This document shows positions 27,961 to 39,167 of a stretch of 64,000 bases of DNA, piece by piece. The position numbers and the translations under genes are program-made. This DNA is from Sphingobacteriales bacterium (lineage in GTDB: Bacteria > Bacteroidota > Bacteroidia > Chitinophagales > UBA2359), in the NCBI GenBank assembly GCA_016706405.1, contig JADJJT010000001.1:1243501-1307500 (forward strand). The letters run 5' to 3'. The notes under the pieces were generated by a model that saw nothing but the letters and a program-made list of their open reading frames with translations, did no database searches and was not told the origin of the DNA. Each line of letters begins with the position of its first letter. The stretch's first letter is position 1.

Positions 27961-30900
27961 TTACCAGCGCAGTTTTTTAGGCCAGAAGATTGTTGCATTT
28001 TTCAAATACAAGCCTATATCGTTATTATTAATTTGCCCGTCTCCATTTAAATCGGCGGGTAAATATCCGGATTGGCCCTGCTTGGCAGTTAGTTCATTAA
28101 AATCAAATACCGATATAACTCCATCTGCATTAACATCGCCAACGGGTAGTCCATATAAATCGGGTAAAAGTATGGTGCCAATATTGCCCCAGCTATTGCC
28201 TGCGAGGCCAAAATTGTATAATGTTACACCATCTTCAATCAAAACAGGGTTGCTGCTCATTGCCCCCAAATGCCCCCATGCGTTTACGGTAATATAAACT
28301 GCTTGCCCATAGTGGCAGTTAAAGGGAACTCCGGATGTATTATTGAAGGGGTTTACCAGCGTTCCGTCGGCTAATAAAATTGCCGCATGGCGTTCAACAA
28401 TTTGATTGAAATTAAATTTATTTCTAAACTCGACCAAAACCCAGTTAACTGTTTTATCCGGAAAATTAACTACCGTTTCTGCTCCGGTATAAAAATAGGG
28501 TGCGCTGTTAAAAGGCTGCGTTTTAGGCAATACACCCAATGTTAACAAATCATTGTTCATTATTTTATCGGCTTTATTGTACAAGCCCTCTAATTGCAAC
28601 TGAATTTGAGCAGTTACCGGATTGGCACAGGTTTGTTTTGCCAATAAATACTGATAATTAAACTGAGTTATATCGTTAAAGGTGGCGCTATTAGTGGCTA
28701 TGTCAACGGCATCGGCAGTTTTTAGCAATGTCCATGCCGAGTCGCTGTTAAATGGACGGTAATACAAGGCCAGCTGGTTTGGGTTGCCTTGTAAATAGGC
28801 TTCGAGAGGCTCGGAGGGGGTAAAGGTAAGGTCGCATTTAAACGCACCATTGCCGTAACGTTCAACTATCCAGTATTGGCTTGATAAAGGTGTGTCGGTG
28901 GCATACAAGCCTTCAAGCCCCCATGGTTCAATAGCCAATTTGGTAACAACTATCGAGGCGTTAATGGCATAGTCAAAATTGAGCAAAAGGTTTGTATTTT
29001 CAAACACTAATGGCCCGTCGTTTTCAACTTTGCGCACTGCTACGCCTTTGCCAAACGGCCCCGACGATGGCACATATTTAGTATTGCTTTGTAAACTGCC
29101 CTTAACGCCGCCAATTACGTCTTCAAAATCGCCATCTACTTGATTAAACTGAAAATAATGTACCAAGCCGTTTAAACAATTATCGTTTAATGTCATGGTT
29201 GGATGCATGGTTTGGCGTACTTCGCCTGTTCCAAGTGCCCTGTTCCATATTCTTATTTCATCAATTTGGCCTTTAAAAAAACGGTCGCCATAACTGTCGT
29301 GGGCAATACGAACATCGCCATCCATATTAGCTGGTTCGTGGTCGGCGGTATTTTGTGCGTACTGTCCGTTTAAAAATAAATACGCTTTGCTGGGTGTTAC
29401 TACTATGGCCACATAACTCCATTTCTTGTCGGGTAAAATTAAATTGCTGCCAAACGTCCAGTATCCGTCGTTCCAATGGTAGCGCAGTTCGTTTTTATCG
29501 GTTAAGCTAATACCATGCACACCACTTTCGTGTCGAGTAAATACTAAACCACAAAAATCCTTTTGGGGACCGTCGGGGCGAACCCAGCAAGCCAGGGTAA
29601 AATTATTGATATATAAGTTGGTTGGGTCAAAAACGGCATAATCGTCCACGCCGTCAAACTGCAAACCATTTCCCGAAAAGCCCTCGTATTGCTCGCCGGT
29701 GGTGCCCACTACCTGCACCAGGCTGGATTGGGCATTGACACTTTCGTGGGTGATAGTTTCATTAAAGGTATTATTTCCGGTTGGTTTAAAACGTACATAT
29801 ATTTTTTGACTGGGCAGCGTGCCTTGCGCATCCGGATTTAAGGTGATTGTAGCTGGTGCTTCTACATAGTTTTTTCCGGATACCGTACTTATTTGCACAT
29901 TATTTGGTGGTGTAATAACAACTTGTTCGGTAAGGTTCACGCCTTTTATATTATAACTCAACTCATTTGACCACTCGTTTTTAGGTGTTGGGCAAAACTC
30001 GGGCAGTAAATTGGTGCTTATAATTGGTTTAGTGCTGCGGCTAACTAAATATTGCCCTAAACTTGGCACGTTATTAAAGGTTACCGTGTTTGAGTCGGCG
30101 TTTACTTCATTGCCAACTGTAACAATACTCCAAGGGCCGTCGCTGCCGGCGGGTCGGCCAAATAAAATCATTTGAAGTGGGTTAGCGGCTTCTATAGCCG
30201 TAAGGTCGTAAGGAAGGGTAAAGCGCAGGTTGGCATCAATTTTTTTCGAGTTATTTTCGTGGCGCCAAGCCACCCAGTATCGGTTACTGTAAATGGTTTC
30301 GGCATCAACGCCTTGTGTGCTGTTAGGTGTTGCGTTAAGGCTGGCAATGGTTAATTTAGCGTTGCTAATTGGGCTATTGCTTGCCGCTTCAATATCGGCA
30401 TTGTTGTAAGGAGTAAACTCGGCTGTTTCGGGCAGTGAGGCGGTTGCGCCTTGCGCCAGAGGTAAACTCGATGCTATAAAGTCAATACCGCCCAAAGGTT
30501 TTCCATTATGTGCGCCTGTAACATCAACAACAGTGCTTTTGGTTATTTGGTTAAACTGGTAATATACTTTTAAACCCGTTTCGCAAGCGGTAAGGGCTTG
30601 GTGCATATTTTGCCTAATATCGGTAGTGGTGCGGACTACCCCCCAAATTCTAAACTCATCTAAACGCCCCGATATTGCCGATGCACCTACGGCACCAATT
30701 TTTAACCCATCCGTCCAGGGTGCACTTTTTTCCATCCAAATTTTGGTGGCCAACAAATCGCCATTTTTATACATATAGGCTCGTCCGTTATCGTAAACAA
30801 AGGCTATATGCTGCCACTCGTTTACTTTAATAGCACCTTCGGGAATATCATCGGTATCGAAGCGCGAATTAGCATCGGTGCCGCAATAAATTGCCCCCTT

Positions 30901-33384
30901 TGTGCTAGTATGAAACTTAAATTTGCCCCACTCGCCAATACTTTGGTTAAAATTGGCCAAATCGTAAGGATAGAGCCAAAACTCGACTGTAAATTCGTTA
31001 GGTTGCCAATTTAGGTTTTGAATAGTAAAATTGCCGTTATTGCTGGTAATTTCGAGGGCGTTGTTGGCATTAGGGTCGGAGGTGCCGGGCAGTACCAACT
31101 CAATGGTGGCGGTGCGCACGCTATCGCTATTGGCAGTAAGAGTTATAGGGTAATTACCGGTTTGTACCTGTTGAACATTTACCACTGTAAAAGTAGTAGT
31201 TTGCCCGGCTTTTAGGGTGATGCTACTGCCGTTGTTTTCAAAATATCCGGAAGTGCCGGCAGGCAACCCATTTGCAGTAATAGTAATATCGGCGCTATAT
31301 GTACCTAATGGATAAGGCAAAACATTATATACCACAGTATCGGCAGTGCAAGCAATTATTTGCGAAGGCTCGGCTTGTAGTTCGTAATCAATATTGGTTT
31401 CAGGATAAATTGTAAAATTGGCATCCGAGATATCAAAAAAAACATTGTCGGCAGCAACAACAGCAATCCGGAAAGTATTACCGGGCAAATTTGGCACCGT
31501 AACCGTTGCACTTCCGGTATTAGGCAAATCAAGAGCCAGGTCTTCATAACTATAACCTCCATCAGCCGAGAACATGATATTTACTTTTTGGCAATTAACG
31601 GGTGTTAGGTTCGTGTTAGCCACATCCCATTTTACTGTTCGGGTGGTGTTGGCTGTCCATTTTTCGTTGCCATTTGGAGAAAGAACCAAAAAAGGCCCTG
31701 CAAAGTCGGTGGTTTTAAAGGCTACTTCGGCAAAATCGGCTGCACCGCCACCGGCGGCATTATCGCGCACAACGCATCTAAAATGAAGGTCGCGGTTGGT
31801 ATTGGGCAGCAATTCGCCTAAGGTGTGGGTATTGTTTACAATATCGCTAATTTGCGGAAAGGTACGCATCACTTGCTCAACAGGGCCAAACACCCTAAAG
31901 AGTGGGGCATTTTTTTGTGGTTCGTTAGGGGTGCCGGCGGGGCCTAAATCGTATTGCTCCCAGCTATAGGTGAGGGTTTGGTTGTCGGGGTCGTTGGCAG
32001 TCGCAGCCATGTAAAAAGGGGTAGCAATGGGAATAAAAAAATTGCTGGCCGGTACTTGTAAGGTGGGGATAGTGTTACCCGTAGGTTGTATTTGTGCACA
32101 ACTTGCGCCATTGCCCTGAAACATGTATTTAATTATTGATTCGAACGAGTTAGCATGGTAGTTTGGCAATTCGCTGCCGGGCATATCATCATTGCCGCAC
32201 AAGCCAAAATACCCCATTAAAGTGTTGCCACTGCCCGGCTCGTAGGCAGTATCGCCGCTGCGGTTGCCGTTACATCCGCCGGCTATGCTGTTAAAGGTAT
32301 GCATGGCCCCGCATTGGTGGCCTACCTCGTGTGCTAACACCAAAACAGCATTTGCCGAAACCAATTTGCCTTTTAAATCGCCGCAGACATTACCTACATA
32401 GGCAACACCTCCAACGCCATCACTTTCGCGAAGTACAATGCCAAGGTCATAGTTATCCCAGCCAATTTTTTCACTAACTGCTGTTTGGTTTTGGTCTAAC
32501 ATGTCGTTGTTATTGCCGTTATATGGGTCGGTTGCGGGGTCGGTAAACATAAGCAAATTGTTGTTGGCAACCATTTCAAAACGCACTGCTATTTCGTGTT
32601 CGGTAATGGCGTTTAGGTCGTTTAGCATTTGAACGGTAGCAGCTAAAGCATTATCAACGCCGCCATATTTATTAGTATATTCGGCCTCAACCGAAATGGC
32701 AATCCGGTAAATATGTAATTCGTCGCCATTGGCAAAATCACTTTTTTGTTTATTGTTTATGGCCTCGTACCATTCGGGGGTAAGGTGCTGTTGGCCAACG
32801 CTACAAATACCGCCGGGCTTGGGTGTATCTTCTAAAAAATAGACTTGTAAAAGGTGGGTTGCCTGAAGATGATAGGGGTCAATGACCAGAGTTTTGCCCA
32901 AATGAGGCATAAAAATAAAGGCATGAAAGCCCAATTTGGTGAGGCAAATACGCCCTGATGCGCTTTTATGTTCAAAGCCTTGTATGGTAAACGTAGCTAA
33001 CTCGGGATATTTTTGCCGGAGTTTTTCGTGCACTATTTGCGAATGTTTTACTTCAAATTCCACTGTGCTGCCATCGGGCAAAGGTAGGGGCAATAATAAT
33101 CCGGAAGCATTTGGGTTGCCATCTTCGTTGGGGGCTTGGCTTAAATACATAGCCAAATCAGCAGGATTGATAGCATAAAATGAGCGGATGCCATTGTTTA
33201 CCAAAGTTTTAAAAAACGGGTTGGTTTGGGCATTGCCATAATCCGGAATTGCTAAATTGGCATTATCTTTAACAGCAATATCGGTTAAGTTTTTAAAAAA
33301 ATTGGCTTGTCCAAAAGTCAAATTCGAGATTAAAATCGCCCCAAATAACCATATCACAGCGACTATAAATAAAGTAAAACGCAT
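27961..33384 (-). CDS. Large secreted reprolysin-like metalloprotease with LamG domains and dockerin-like end
   Basis: 1807 residues from ATG 33384; the -7 box at 33427-33434 makes the longer Met at 33429 unlikely. A signal peptide (RFTLFIVAVIWLF) is followed by a propeptide-like region and a metzincin domain with HEVGHQCGAMH (HExxHxxGxxH, about residue 350) and a Met-turn SGNTLMGY. Ig/PKD-like beta domains follow (about 430-770). Two LamG/concanavalin-like domains lie at about 790-930 (EFTVEFWLYPYD; LDEFRIWG) and 1240-1420 (NFTLACWVRP; IDEIRIWNRAL). The C-terminus is a dockerin-like pair of calcium loops, DVNADGVISVFDF and DLNGDGQINNND. It would cleave extracellular protein while binding glycans or other ligands. 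No canonical T9SS tail follows the dockerin-like part. Confidence 0.92.
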   Translation of the reverse strand: MRFTLFIVAVIWLFGAILISNLTFGQANFFKNLTDIAVKDNANLAIPDYGNAQTNPFFKTLVNNGIRSFYAINPADLAMYLSQAPNEDGNPNASGLLLPLPLPDGSTVEFEVKHSQIVHEKLRQKYPELATFTIQGFEHKSASGRICLTKLGFHAFIFMPHLGKTLVIDPYHLQATHLLQVYFLEDTPKPGGICSVGQQHLTPEWYEAINNKQKSDFANGDELHIYRIAISVEAEYTNKYGGVDNALAATVQMLNDLNAITEHEIAVRFEMVANNNLLMFTDPATDPYNGNNNDMLDQNQTAVSEKIGWDNYDLGIVLRESDGVGGVAYVGNVCGDLKGKLVSANAVLVLAHEVGHQCGAMHTFNSIAGGCNGNRSGDTAYEPGSGNTLMGYFGLCGNDDMPGSELPNYHANSFESIIKYMFQGNGASCAQIQPTGNTIPTLQVPASNFFIPIATPFYMAATANDPDNQTLTYSWEQYDLGPAGTPNEPQKNAPLFRVFGPVEQVMRTFPQISDIVNNTHTLGELLPNTNRDLHFRCVVRDNAAGGGAADFAEVAFKTTDFAGPFLVLSPNGNEKWTANTTRTVKWDVANTNLTPVNCQKVNIMFSADGGYSYEDLALDLPNTGSATVTVPNLPGNTFRIAVVAADNVFFDISDANFTIYPETNIDYELQAEPSQIIACTADTVVYNVLPYPLGTYSADITITANGLPAGTSGYFENNGSSITLKAGQTTTFTVVNVQQVQTGNYPITLTANSDSVRTATIELVLPGTSDPNANNALEITSNNGNFTIQNLNWQPNEFTVEFWLYPYDLANFNQSIGEWGKFKFHTSTKGAIYCGTDANSRFDTDDIPEGAIKVNEWQHIAFVYDNGRAYMYKNGDLLATKIWMEKSAPWTDGLKIGAVGASAISGRLDEFRIWGVVRTTTDIRQNMHQALTACETGLKVYYQFNQITKSTVVDVTGAHNGKPLGGIDFIASSLPLAQGATASLPETAEFTPYNNADIEAASNSPISNAKLTIASLNATPNSTQGVDAETIYSNRYWVAWRHENNSKKIDANLRFTLPYDLTAIEAANPLQMILFGRPAGSDGPWSIVTVGNEVNADSNTVTFNNVPSLGQYLVSRSTKPIISTNLLPEFCPTPKNEWSNELSYNIKGVNLTEQVVITPPNNVQISTVSGKNYVEAPATITLNPDAQGTLPSQKIYVRFKPTGNNTFNETITHESVNAQSSLVQVVGTTGEQYEGFSGNGLQFDGVDDYAVFDPTNLYINNFTLACWVRPDGPQKDFCGLVFTRHESGVHGISLTDKNELRYHWNDGYWTFGSNLILPDKKWSYVAIVVTPSKAYLFLNGQYAQNTADHEPANMDGDVRIAHDSYGDRFFKGQIDEIRIWNRALGTGEVRQTMHPTMTLNDNCLNGLVHYFQFNQVDGDFEDVIGGVKGSLQSNTKYVPSSGPFGKGVAVRKVENDGPLVFENTNLLLNFDYAINASIVVTKLAIEPWGLEGLYATDTPLSSQYWIVERYGNGAFKCDLTFTPSEPLEAYLQGNPNQLALYYRPFNSDSAWTLLKTADAVDIATNSATFNDITQFNYQYLLAKQTCANPVTAQIQLQLEGLYNKADKIMNNDLLTLGVLPKTQPFNSAPYFYTGAETVVNFPDKTVNWVLVEFRNKFNFNQIVERHAAILLADGTLVNPFNNTSGVPFNCHYGQAVYITVNAWGHLGAMSSNPVLIEDGVTLYNFGLAGNSWGNIGTILLPDLYGLPVGDVNADGVISVFDFNELTAKQGQSGYLPADLNGDGQINNNDIGLYLKNATIFWPKKLRW

Positions 33385-33426
33385 AAAAAATAAACAAAAA
33401 ATAAATACGTTGAGATAATCAGGCCA

Positions 33427-33434
33427 CAAATTTA
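33427..33434 (-). promoter_or_regulatory. Metalloprotease promoter -7 box TAAATTTG
   Basis: A TAnnTTTG match about 43 bases upstream of ATG 33384; it decides the start. Confidence 0.5.
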
Positions 33435-33571
33435 GTAAAATACTGCGTTTTTTCGATACTTTGCCGCATCTTTGCTTTGGTACAGGTAAAATATCCGGAT
33501 TAAAACACCCTAATACATGTTTTATAATTTAATCTATCAGCCATGTTATTTTCAGTTATCAAAACTTTAGT

Positions 33572-33579
33572 TAATTTTG
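33572..33579 (+). promoter_or_regulatory. IPT/TIG lipoprotein promoter -7 box TAATTTTG
   Basis: A TAnnTTTG match 58 bases before the ATG at 33638. Confidence 0.5.
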
Positions 33580-33637
33580 CAAATCAGTTAATTAGTCTCG
33601 CAATCATTCACTTCATAAAATAAACATAACAATTAAA

Positions 33638-34435
33638 ATGCAAAACACAACCACAACTACTCAACGCTATTTTTTTATTAGCACCTTATTTGTTTTAGCC
33701 TTTGTATGGCAAGGTTGCCCCGTTACAAGCAATTTAGCCGATTGTGAATTACCGCCTACTATTACAAAAATAGCCCCTCCGGCCAATCCACCCGGCCACG
33801 AGGTGCAAATTATAGGCACCAATTTTGACTCAAATTATACCGTTAATTTTGGCACGCAACCTGCCGAAGTAGTTTCGGTAACGCCAACACTAATTATTGC
33901 CAAAGTACCTACGGGTGTATCGGGAAGTTTAGCCCTAAGTTTGGTTTTAGATGAATGTACCGCTCAAAAAAACTTTGATGTTTGGAGTTCCTATCCGGAT
34001 AATTTACCACCATCGCCCAATGTAATTGTTATTCCCGAAACGCCATCTACTTTTCCGGGCAGTTTTGACAACCAATGGGTTAATGTTTTTAACAGCGAGC
34101 ACAAATTAGGTTTGTTTAATTTTGGCGGAACAGGCGACCCTGACGAAGTAGTTTCGACTGCCGAAGGCGGAGCCTCGGAAGAATTGTACGGCGATTTTGA
34201 CAAGGAGCACTTTCTAAACCACAATCCAATTTCGGGGTATTTTAAATTTGATGCGGCCAAAAAAACCAGCGATATAAAAATTACCATTGACCGTACCGCC
34301 AAGCCAAATGGCAGTAAAGAAACCTATACCGGCCAATTAATTGACCCCAAATTAGTGGGTTTAACCAACGATGCGAAAGTTATTTTGCTAACTTCTACTA
34401 TTGATGGGCGGCAACTTGTTTGCAGCGTATTTTAG
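33638..34435 (+). CDS. IPT/TIG-domain lipoprotein
   Basis: 265 residues. The signal peptide ends in VWQGC (lipobox-like, Cys about 27), so it is probably lipid-anchored. Residues about 39-115 form an IPT/TIG immunoglobulin-like domain with the characteristic ITKIAPPANPPGHEVQIIGTNF opening (shown in part by PPGHEVQIIGTNF) and VTPTLIIAKVPTGVSG. The C-terminal 150 residues are Asp/Gly/Asn-rich beta sequence with no recognised domain. TIG domains in Bacteroidota envelope proteins mediate binding or act as spacers; the ligand is unknown. It is transcribed away from the large metalloprotease and converges with the sugar isomerase gene only 4 bases after its stop. Confidence 0.8.
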   Translation: MQNTTTTTQRYFFISTLFVLAFVWQGCPVTSNLADCELPPTITKIAPPANPPGHEVQIIGTNFDSNYTVNFGTQPAEVVSVTPTLIIAKVPTGVSGSLALSLVLDECTAQKNFDVWSSYPDNLPPSPNVIVIPETPSTFPGSFDNQWVNVFNSEHKLGLFNFGGTGDPDEVVSTAEGGASEELYGDFDKEHFLNHNPISGYFKFDAAKKTSDIKITIDRTAKPNGSKETYTGQLIDPKLVGLTNDAKVILLTSTIDGRQLVCSVF

Positions 34436-34439
34436 TATT

Positions 34440-35432
34440 TTAGTTTACCTTACCCAACGCATTTTTAAGCTGGTCAATTACGTTTACCTCCATGGCATCA
34501 ACACCGCGTAATTGAGCTAAATACCACGATAGCCAGTCGCCTAAACAGGTTAAATACAAGATGCGTTGCAGCAGCGACACCCCTTTGGCCTGCACCCTAA
34601 AAATATGAGGTGTGTATTGACTTATTAGTTCGCGGTTTAATTGCATCCGGAGGGCAGTGCGTGGGTGGGTGTCTTCTAACTCAAAAAACACTACCCCAAG
34701 TTGGTCGTTAAAAATACGCCAGCCAACCAGTTCATTATGATTCATTTCGGGAATTACATGATGCCATGCCAGCATTTTACTATTCTCGTTAATTTGTTGT
34801 CGCCATCTGATGGCGACTGACTCGGCATGAGCAGGGGCATATATTACCGGAATTTTACGAATAAGTCCGTTGGCCAAATTTTGCGCTTCAGTTTGTATTT
34901 GAGGTGTTTGCCCATCGAGCCAGTTAGCGGCTACCACTATAGCATCTAAAATTTGAGGCTTGGCAAAACCCAAAGCAGCCAATACGTGCAACTGTTGTAC
35001 CAACGAGTAACCCAAGCAAGCACGTGGCGAGGGTTTGCCCGCCGGCATAAAGGCAATATCGCATTGGTATTGCTGTGCTAATTGGGCTAATTTGCCGCCC
35101 GATGTTATACAAACGATATGCGCACCCCTTTGACGGGCTTGCTCAAAAGCAGCTAAGGTTTCTTCTGTGTTGCCCGAGTACGAAGAGGCAATAACTAAGG
35201 TGCCAACACCTACCGAAGCAGGCAGCACATAATCTTTATTAACCATAAAAGGAATATGTAGTTGGCTGTTCAGCAAATCGTACACCATATTTGCCCCCAT
35301 TCCCGAACCACCCAAGCCTGTAACCATAATATTTTTAACAGGTGTAGATATTGGCTTGATGAAGGTATTTTTTGTAATTTCAACCGCTTCGCGCAGTTGT
35401 TGAGGGAAGGCGGCGATAAGTTCGTTCATCAT
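34440..35432 (-). CDS. Bifunctional phosphoglucose/phosphomannose isomerase
   Basis: 330 residues, the usual size of the archaeal-type PGI/PMI family. Tandem SIS domains are visible: the first has VTGLGGSGMGANMVYDLL and IASSYSGNTEETLAAFEQA, with the sugar-phosphate-binding Ser/Thr cluster. The second includes the catalytic-region segment PEMNHNELVGW with the conserved Glu-His of the family. It interconverts glucose-6-P, fructose-6-P and mannose-6-P in the cytoplasm, supplying glycolysis and GDP-mannose for surface glycans. Met1 and Met2 are adjacent; either may be the start. It is divergent from yraN, with 125 bases between them for both promoters. Confidence 0.93.
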   Translation of the reverse strand: MMNELIAAFPQQLREAVEITKNTFIKPISTPVKNIMVTGLGGSGMGANMVYDLLNSQLHIPFMVNKDYVLPASVGVGTLVIASSYSGNTEETLAAFEQARQRGAHIVCITSGGKLAQLAQQYQCDIAFMPAGKPSPRACLGYSLVQQLHVLAALGFAKPQILDAIVVAANWLDGQTPQIQTEAQNLANGLIRKIPVIYAPAHAESVAIRWRQQINENSKMLAWHHVIPEMNHNELVGWRIFNDQLGVVFFELEDTHPRTALRMQLNRELISQYTPHIFRVQAKGVSLLQRILYLTCLGDWLSWYLAQLRGVDAMEVNVIDQLKNALGKVN

Positions 35433-35557
35433 ATTATATAAAGCTATGTTTTAATTTGGCAAGGTAATAAACAAGGATACAAAAATACAGTTTAGTGCGG
35501 CAATTTTTATAAACTATCCATTAATTTGCTTAATTTAACGGCTTAAATAGCGCATTT

Positions 35558-35947
35558 ATGGCCATACACAACCAGCGAGGGCAGCAAGCCGAAGAATTAG
35601 CACAGGCGTATTTATTACAGCGTGGCTATCAAATTAGGGCTACTAATTGGCGCTACAAACGTGCCGAGGTTGATATAATTGCCCAACTCAATAATCAAAC
35701 TGTGGCCTTTGTTGAAGTACGAAGCAGGAAACACTTGCAGTATGGGCATCCGGAAGAAACCCTAAGCCCGCGCAAAAAAGCCTTATTGGCAATGGCTGCC
35801 GAAGCATGGATAACCCAAACGGGCTTTATCGGTCAAATTCAATTCGATATTATAAGCATAACCATACTACCTCATTTGCCACCTCACGCATGGCCTTTAA
35901 AACACCTGCCCGATGCTTTTTGGTTTTACGATGAAGCGACAGAATAA
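35558..35947 (+). CDS. YraN/UPF0102 endonuclease-like protein
   Basis: 129 residues, typical for UPF0102. The PD-(D/E)xK-like nuclease core is visible: GQQAEELAQAYLLQRGYQI, then RAEVDIIAQ (Asp as metal ligand) and VAFVEVRSRK (the ExK-type motif, here EVRSR). ARKKALLAMAA-like helix residues follow. Function in vivo is unsettled; members are predicted to act on branched or damaged DNA. The next gene, gcvP, is on the same strand after 226 bases. Confidence 0.92.
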   Translation: MAIHNQRGQQAEELAQAYLLQRGYQIRATNWRYKRAEVDIIAQLNNQTVAFVEVRSRKHLQYGHPEETLSPRKKALLAMAAEAWITQTGFIGQIQFDIISITILPHLPPHAWPLKHLPDAFWFYDEATE

Positions 35948-36173
35948 AACTTTTAAAATATTTTTTCTAATGCTGGCTTTGTAAGTTTAGCAACAAAATC
36001 CGGATAAATTACCTTTACTGTTTAGCAATAAACCAAGTCTAAAAAACCATACCCTATCTATATATTTACTATGCGTATTTTTGCTTGGCTCAAACAACCA
36101 AACATCTAAAATTTTGCGTAAATTTGCCGGCCAAATCAAACGCTGTTAAATCTAAAATATTTGTAAAAAACCA

Positions 36174-39068
36174 ATGATTTTTAACCACCATAACAACGAG
36201 TTTTTACATCGCCACGTAGGCAACACACCCCAACAAGTTACCGAACTATTACAAACCATAGGCTGTAACTCGTTAGAGGAATTGATTGAACAAACAATTC
36301 CAGATGGTATACGCCTAAGCAAAGCTTTACCCTTAGACCACCCCACCACCGAATACGATTATTTACAACATATTCGTGCCCTTGCGCAACAAAACAAACT
36401 TTGGCGCACTTTTATTGGCGAGGGCTTTTACGGCACTATAACGCCCCCCGCAATACAGCGCAATATTTTTGAAAACCCCGGATGGTACACGCAGTACACC
36501 CCCTACCAGGCCGAAATTTCGCAAGGCCGCCTCGAGGCACTGCTAAATTTTCAAACGATGGTGGCCGAACTAACCGGAATGGACGTAGCTAACGCCTCGT
36601 TACTTGATGAAGGTACCGCCGCTGCCGAGGCTATGCAAATGTTGCACCGCCTAAAAAATAAAAACCCCAAACAGCCATTTAACACCTTCTTAGTTACTAC
36701 AAGCTGCCTACCCAGCACCATTGAAGTACTACAAACCCGCGCTGAGCCATTAGGCATAAACCTAATAGTGCAATGCGACACCGAATTTGATTTTACCAAC
36801 CCCGATGTTTTTGGCTGTATTTTACAGTACCCCAGCCATACCGGATGCGTTATAAACTACAAAACTGTTGTAGAAGCTGCACACCAAGCTGGCGCTTATG
36901 TGGCTGTGGCCGCCGACTTACTAAGCCTTACCCTGCTTACACCACCAGGCGAATGGGGTGCCGATATTGTATTGGGTTTGGCGCAACGTTTTGGTGTGCC
37001 AATGGGTTATGGAGGGCCTCATGCCGCCTATTTTGCCACCCGCGAAGAATTTGTACGACAAATGCCGGGCCGGGTAATTGGCGTTTCTATTGACCGTGCC
37101 GGAAACACAGCCTTCCGGATGGCCATACAAACCCGCGAACAACATATTCGCCGCGACAAGGCCACCTCAAACATTTGTACTGCACAAGCCTTGTTGGCTA
37201 TTATGGCCAGTATGTATGGCGTTTACCATGGTCCGCAAGGTTTAAAAAATATTGCCTCGCGTATTCATAAACAAACCGCTCATTTAAATGCCGAACTAAC
37301 ACAAATGGGTTATCAACAAGTAAACAATTACTTTTTTGATACGCTATTGATAGATTTGAGCAAACACCCCAATACATCGGGGCTTCGAATACGCCGTGTT
37401 GCCGAATTAGACGAAATAAATTTCAGGTATTTTCCAGATCAACCCGACTTAATAGGCATATCCTTAGACGAAACCACAACTACCCGCGATATTGACCGGA
37501 TATGCCGCATTTTTGCCGAAGCAGTTGATATTCCGGCCCCTTCAATAAATGGTTACGAGGCCAAACATCGTCTTCCCGAAGACCTAATGCGTACCTCGTC
37601 CTTTTTAACGCATCCGGTATTTAACCGCTACCACTCCGAAACCGAGCTTATGCGCTATATTAAAAGTTTAGAGCAGAAAGATCTTTCGCTAACACACGCA
37701 ATGATTCCGCTTGGCTCGTGTACCATGAAACTAAATGCAGCCGTTGAACTAATGCCTGTTAGTTTCCCCGAGTTTGGTGCCCTGCATCCTTATATCCCCG
37801 CCGACCAAGCCAAAGGCTATCAAGCTGTGTTCAGAGGCTTAGAAAATGCCTTGTGCGCTATTACCGGATTTGCTGCCTGCTCGTTGCAACCTAATTCGGG
37901 GGCGCAAGGCGAATATGCCGGACTAATGGTAATTAGAGAATGGCATAAACAAAATGGCAACTTAAACCGGCATGTAGCACTTATTCCCGAGTCGGCGCAT
38001 GGTACAAACCCCGCCAGCGCTGTTATGGCCGGCATGAGTGTAGTTGTAGTAAAATGTGACGAAATGGGCAATATTGATGTGGCCGACTTAAAAGCCAAAG
38101 CCGAGCAATACGGCGACACCCTCTCGTGTTTGATGGCTACCTACCCCTCAACACATGGCGTTTTTGAAACAGCCATTAAAGACATTTGCCAAATTATACA
38201 CCAAAACGGCGGCCAGGTTTATATGGATGGCGCCAACTTAAATGCCCAGGTTGGCTTAACCAGCCCTGCTACAATTGGCGCCGATGTTTGCCATATAAAC
38301 CTGCATAAAACATTTAGTATTCCGCATGGCGGTGGTGGTCCTGGCATGGGGCCTATATGTGTGGCCGAGCATTTAGCACCGTATTTGCCAGGACATATTC
38401 ATAAAACCAATTCCGAGGCGACCAATATCAAAGCTGTTTCGGCTGCGCCCTGGGGTAGTGCCAGTATTTTGCTAATTTCGTACGCTTATATCATATTATT
38501 AGGCCGAGACGGCGTAACCGAAGCTACTAAACATGCCATTTTAAATGCCAACTATATTAAAGCTTGTTTAGAAAATGCTTACGAAGTATTGTATGTTGGC
38601 GAAAAAGGTAGAGTGGCACACGAACTTATTATTGATATAAGACCATTTAAACGCAAAATTGGTATTGATGCTATTGATATAGCCAAACGTCTGATGGATT
38701 ATGGTTTTCATGCCCCTACAGTTTCGTTTCCGGTTCCGGATACCATTATGATTGAACCCACCGAAAGTGAATCGAAAGTTGAATTAGACCGCTTTTGCCA
38801 AGCTATGTTATCCATCCGAGAAGAGATAGCCGAAATTGAAAACGGAGCTGCCGACAGTCATAATAATGTACTTAAAAACGCCCCCCATACCATCCACGAG
38901 CTTACCGCTAATGAGTGGACTTACCCTTACTCGCGGCAAAAAGCAGCCTACCCATTGCCATGGTTGCATAACCATAAGTTTTGGACAGGGTGCGCTCGTA
39001 TTGACAACTCGTACGGCGACCGTAATTTGGTTTGTACTTGCCCACCTATGGAGGCGTATGCTTCGTAG
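36174..39068 (+). CDS. gcvP: Glycine dehydrogenase (decarboxylating), P-protein
   Basis: 964 residues, full length for the fused P1/P2 homodimeric type. It decarboxylates glycine and passes the aminomethyl group to the lipoyl H-protein in the glycine cleavage system. The N-terminal half has [10 protein letters not shown] and the [16 protein letters not shown] and [12 protein letters not shown] motifs. The C-terminal half has [11 protein letters not shown] and the PLP site [19 protein letters not shown], with the Schiff-base lysine at about residue 712. All motifs appear intact. ATG 36174 puts RHVG at the usual distance. No gcvH or gcvT adjoins. An upstream TAAATTTG box (about 36119) may be the promoter. 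Confidence 0.97.
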   Translation: MIFNHHNNEFLHRHVGNTPQQVTELLQTIGCNSLEELIEQTIPDGIRLSKALPLDHPTTEYDYLQHIRALAQQNKLWRTFIGEGFYGTITPPAIQRNIFENPGWYTQYTPYQAEISQGRLEALLNFQTMVAELTGMDVANASLLDEGTAAAEAMQMLHRLKNKNPKQPFNTFLVTTSCLPSTIEVLQTRAEPLGINLIVQCDTEFDFTNPDVFGCILQYPSHTGCVINYKTVVEAAHQAGAYVAVAADLLSLTLLTPPGEWGADIVLGLAQRFGVPMGYGGPHAAYFATREEFVRQMPGRVIGVSIDRAGNTAFRMAIQTREQHIRRDKATSNICTAQALLAIMASMYGVYHGPQGLKNIASRIHKQTAHLNAELTQMGYQQVNNYFFDTLLIDLSKHPNTSGLRIRRVAELDEINFRYFPDQPDLIGISLDETTTTRDIDRICRIFAEAVDIPAPSINGYEAKHRLPEDLMRTSSFLTHPVFNRYHSETELMRYIKSLEQKDLSLTHAMIPLGSCTMKLNAAVELMPVSFPEFGALHPYIPADQAKGYQAVFRGLENALCAITGFAACSLQPNSGAQGEYAGLMVIREWHKQNGNLNRHVALIPESAHGTNPASAVMAGMSVVVVKCDEMGNIDVADLKAKAEQYGDTLSCLMATYPSTHGVFETAIKDICQIIHQNGGQVYMDGANLNAQVGLTSPATIGADVCHINLHKTFSIPHGGGGPGMGPICVAEHLAPYLPGHIHKTNSEATNIKAVSAAPWGSASILLISYAYIILLGRDGVTEATKHAILNANYIKACLENAYEVLYVGEKGRVAHELIIDIRPFKRKIGIDAIDIAKRLMDYGFHAPTVSFPVPDTIMIEPTESESKVELDRFCQAMLSIREEIAEIENGAADSHNNVLKNAPHTIHELTANEWTYPYSRQKAAYPLPWLHNHKFWTGCARIDNSYGDRNLVCTCPPMEAYAS

Positions 39069-39167
39069 TTATTTGTATTTTGAACATTATCTCATCCGGA
39101 ATGAATAGGTAAAATCCGGATTAATGTTTTATTCCAAGCGAAATGCCTTGTTGCTTATAGCTGCAAT

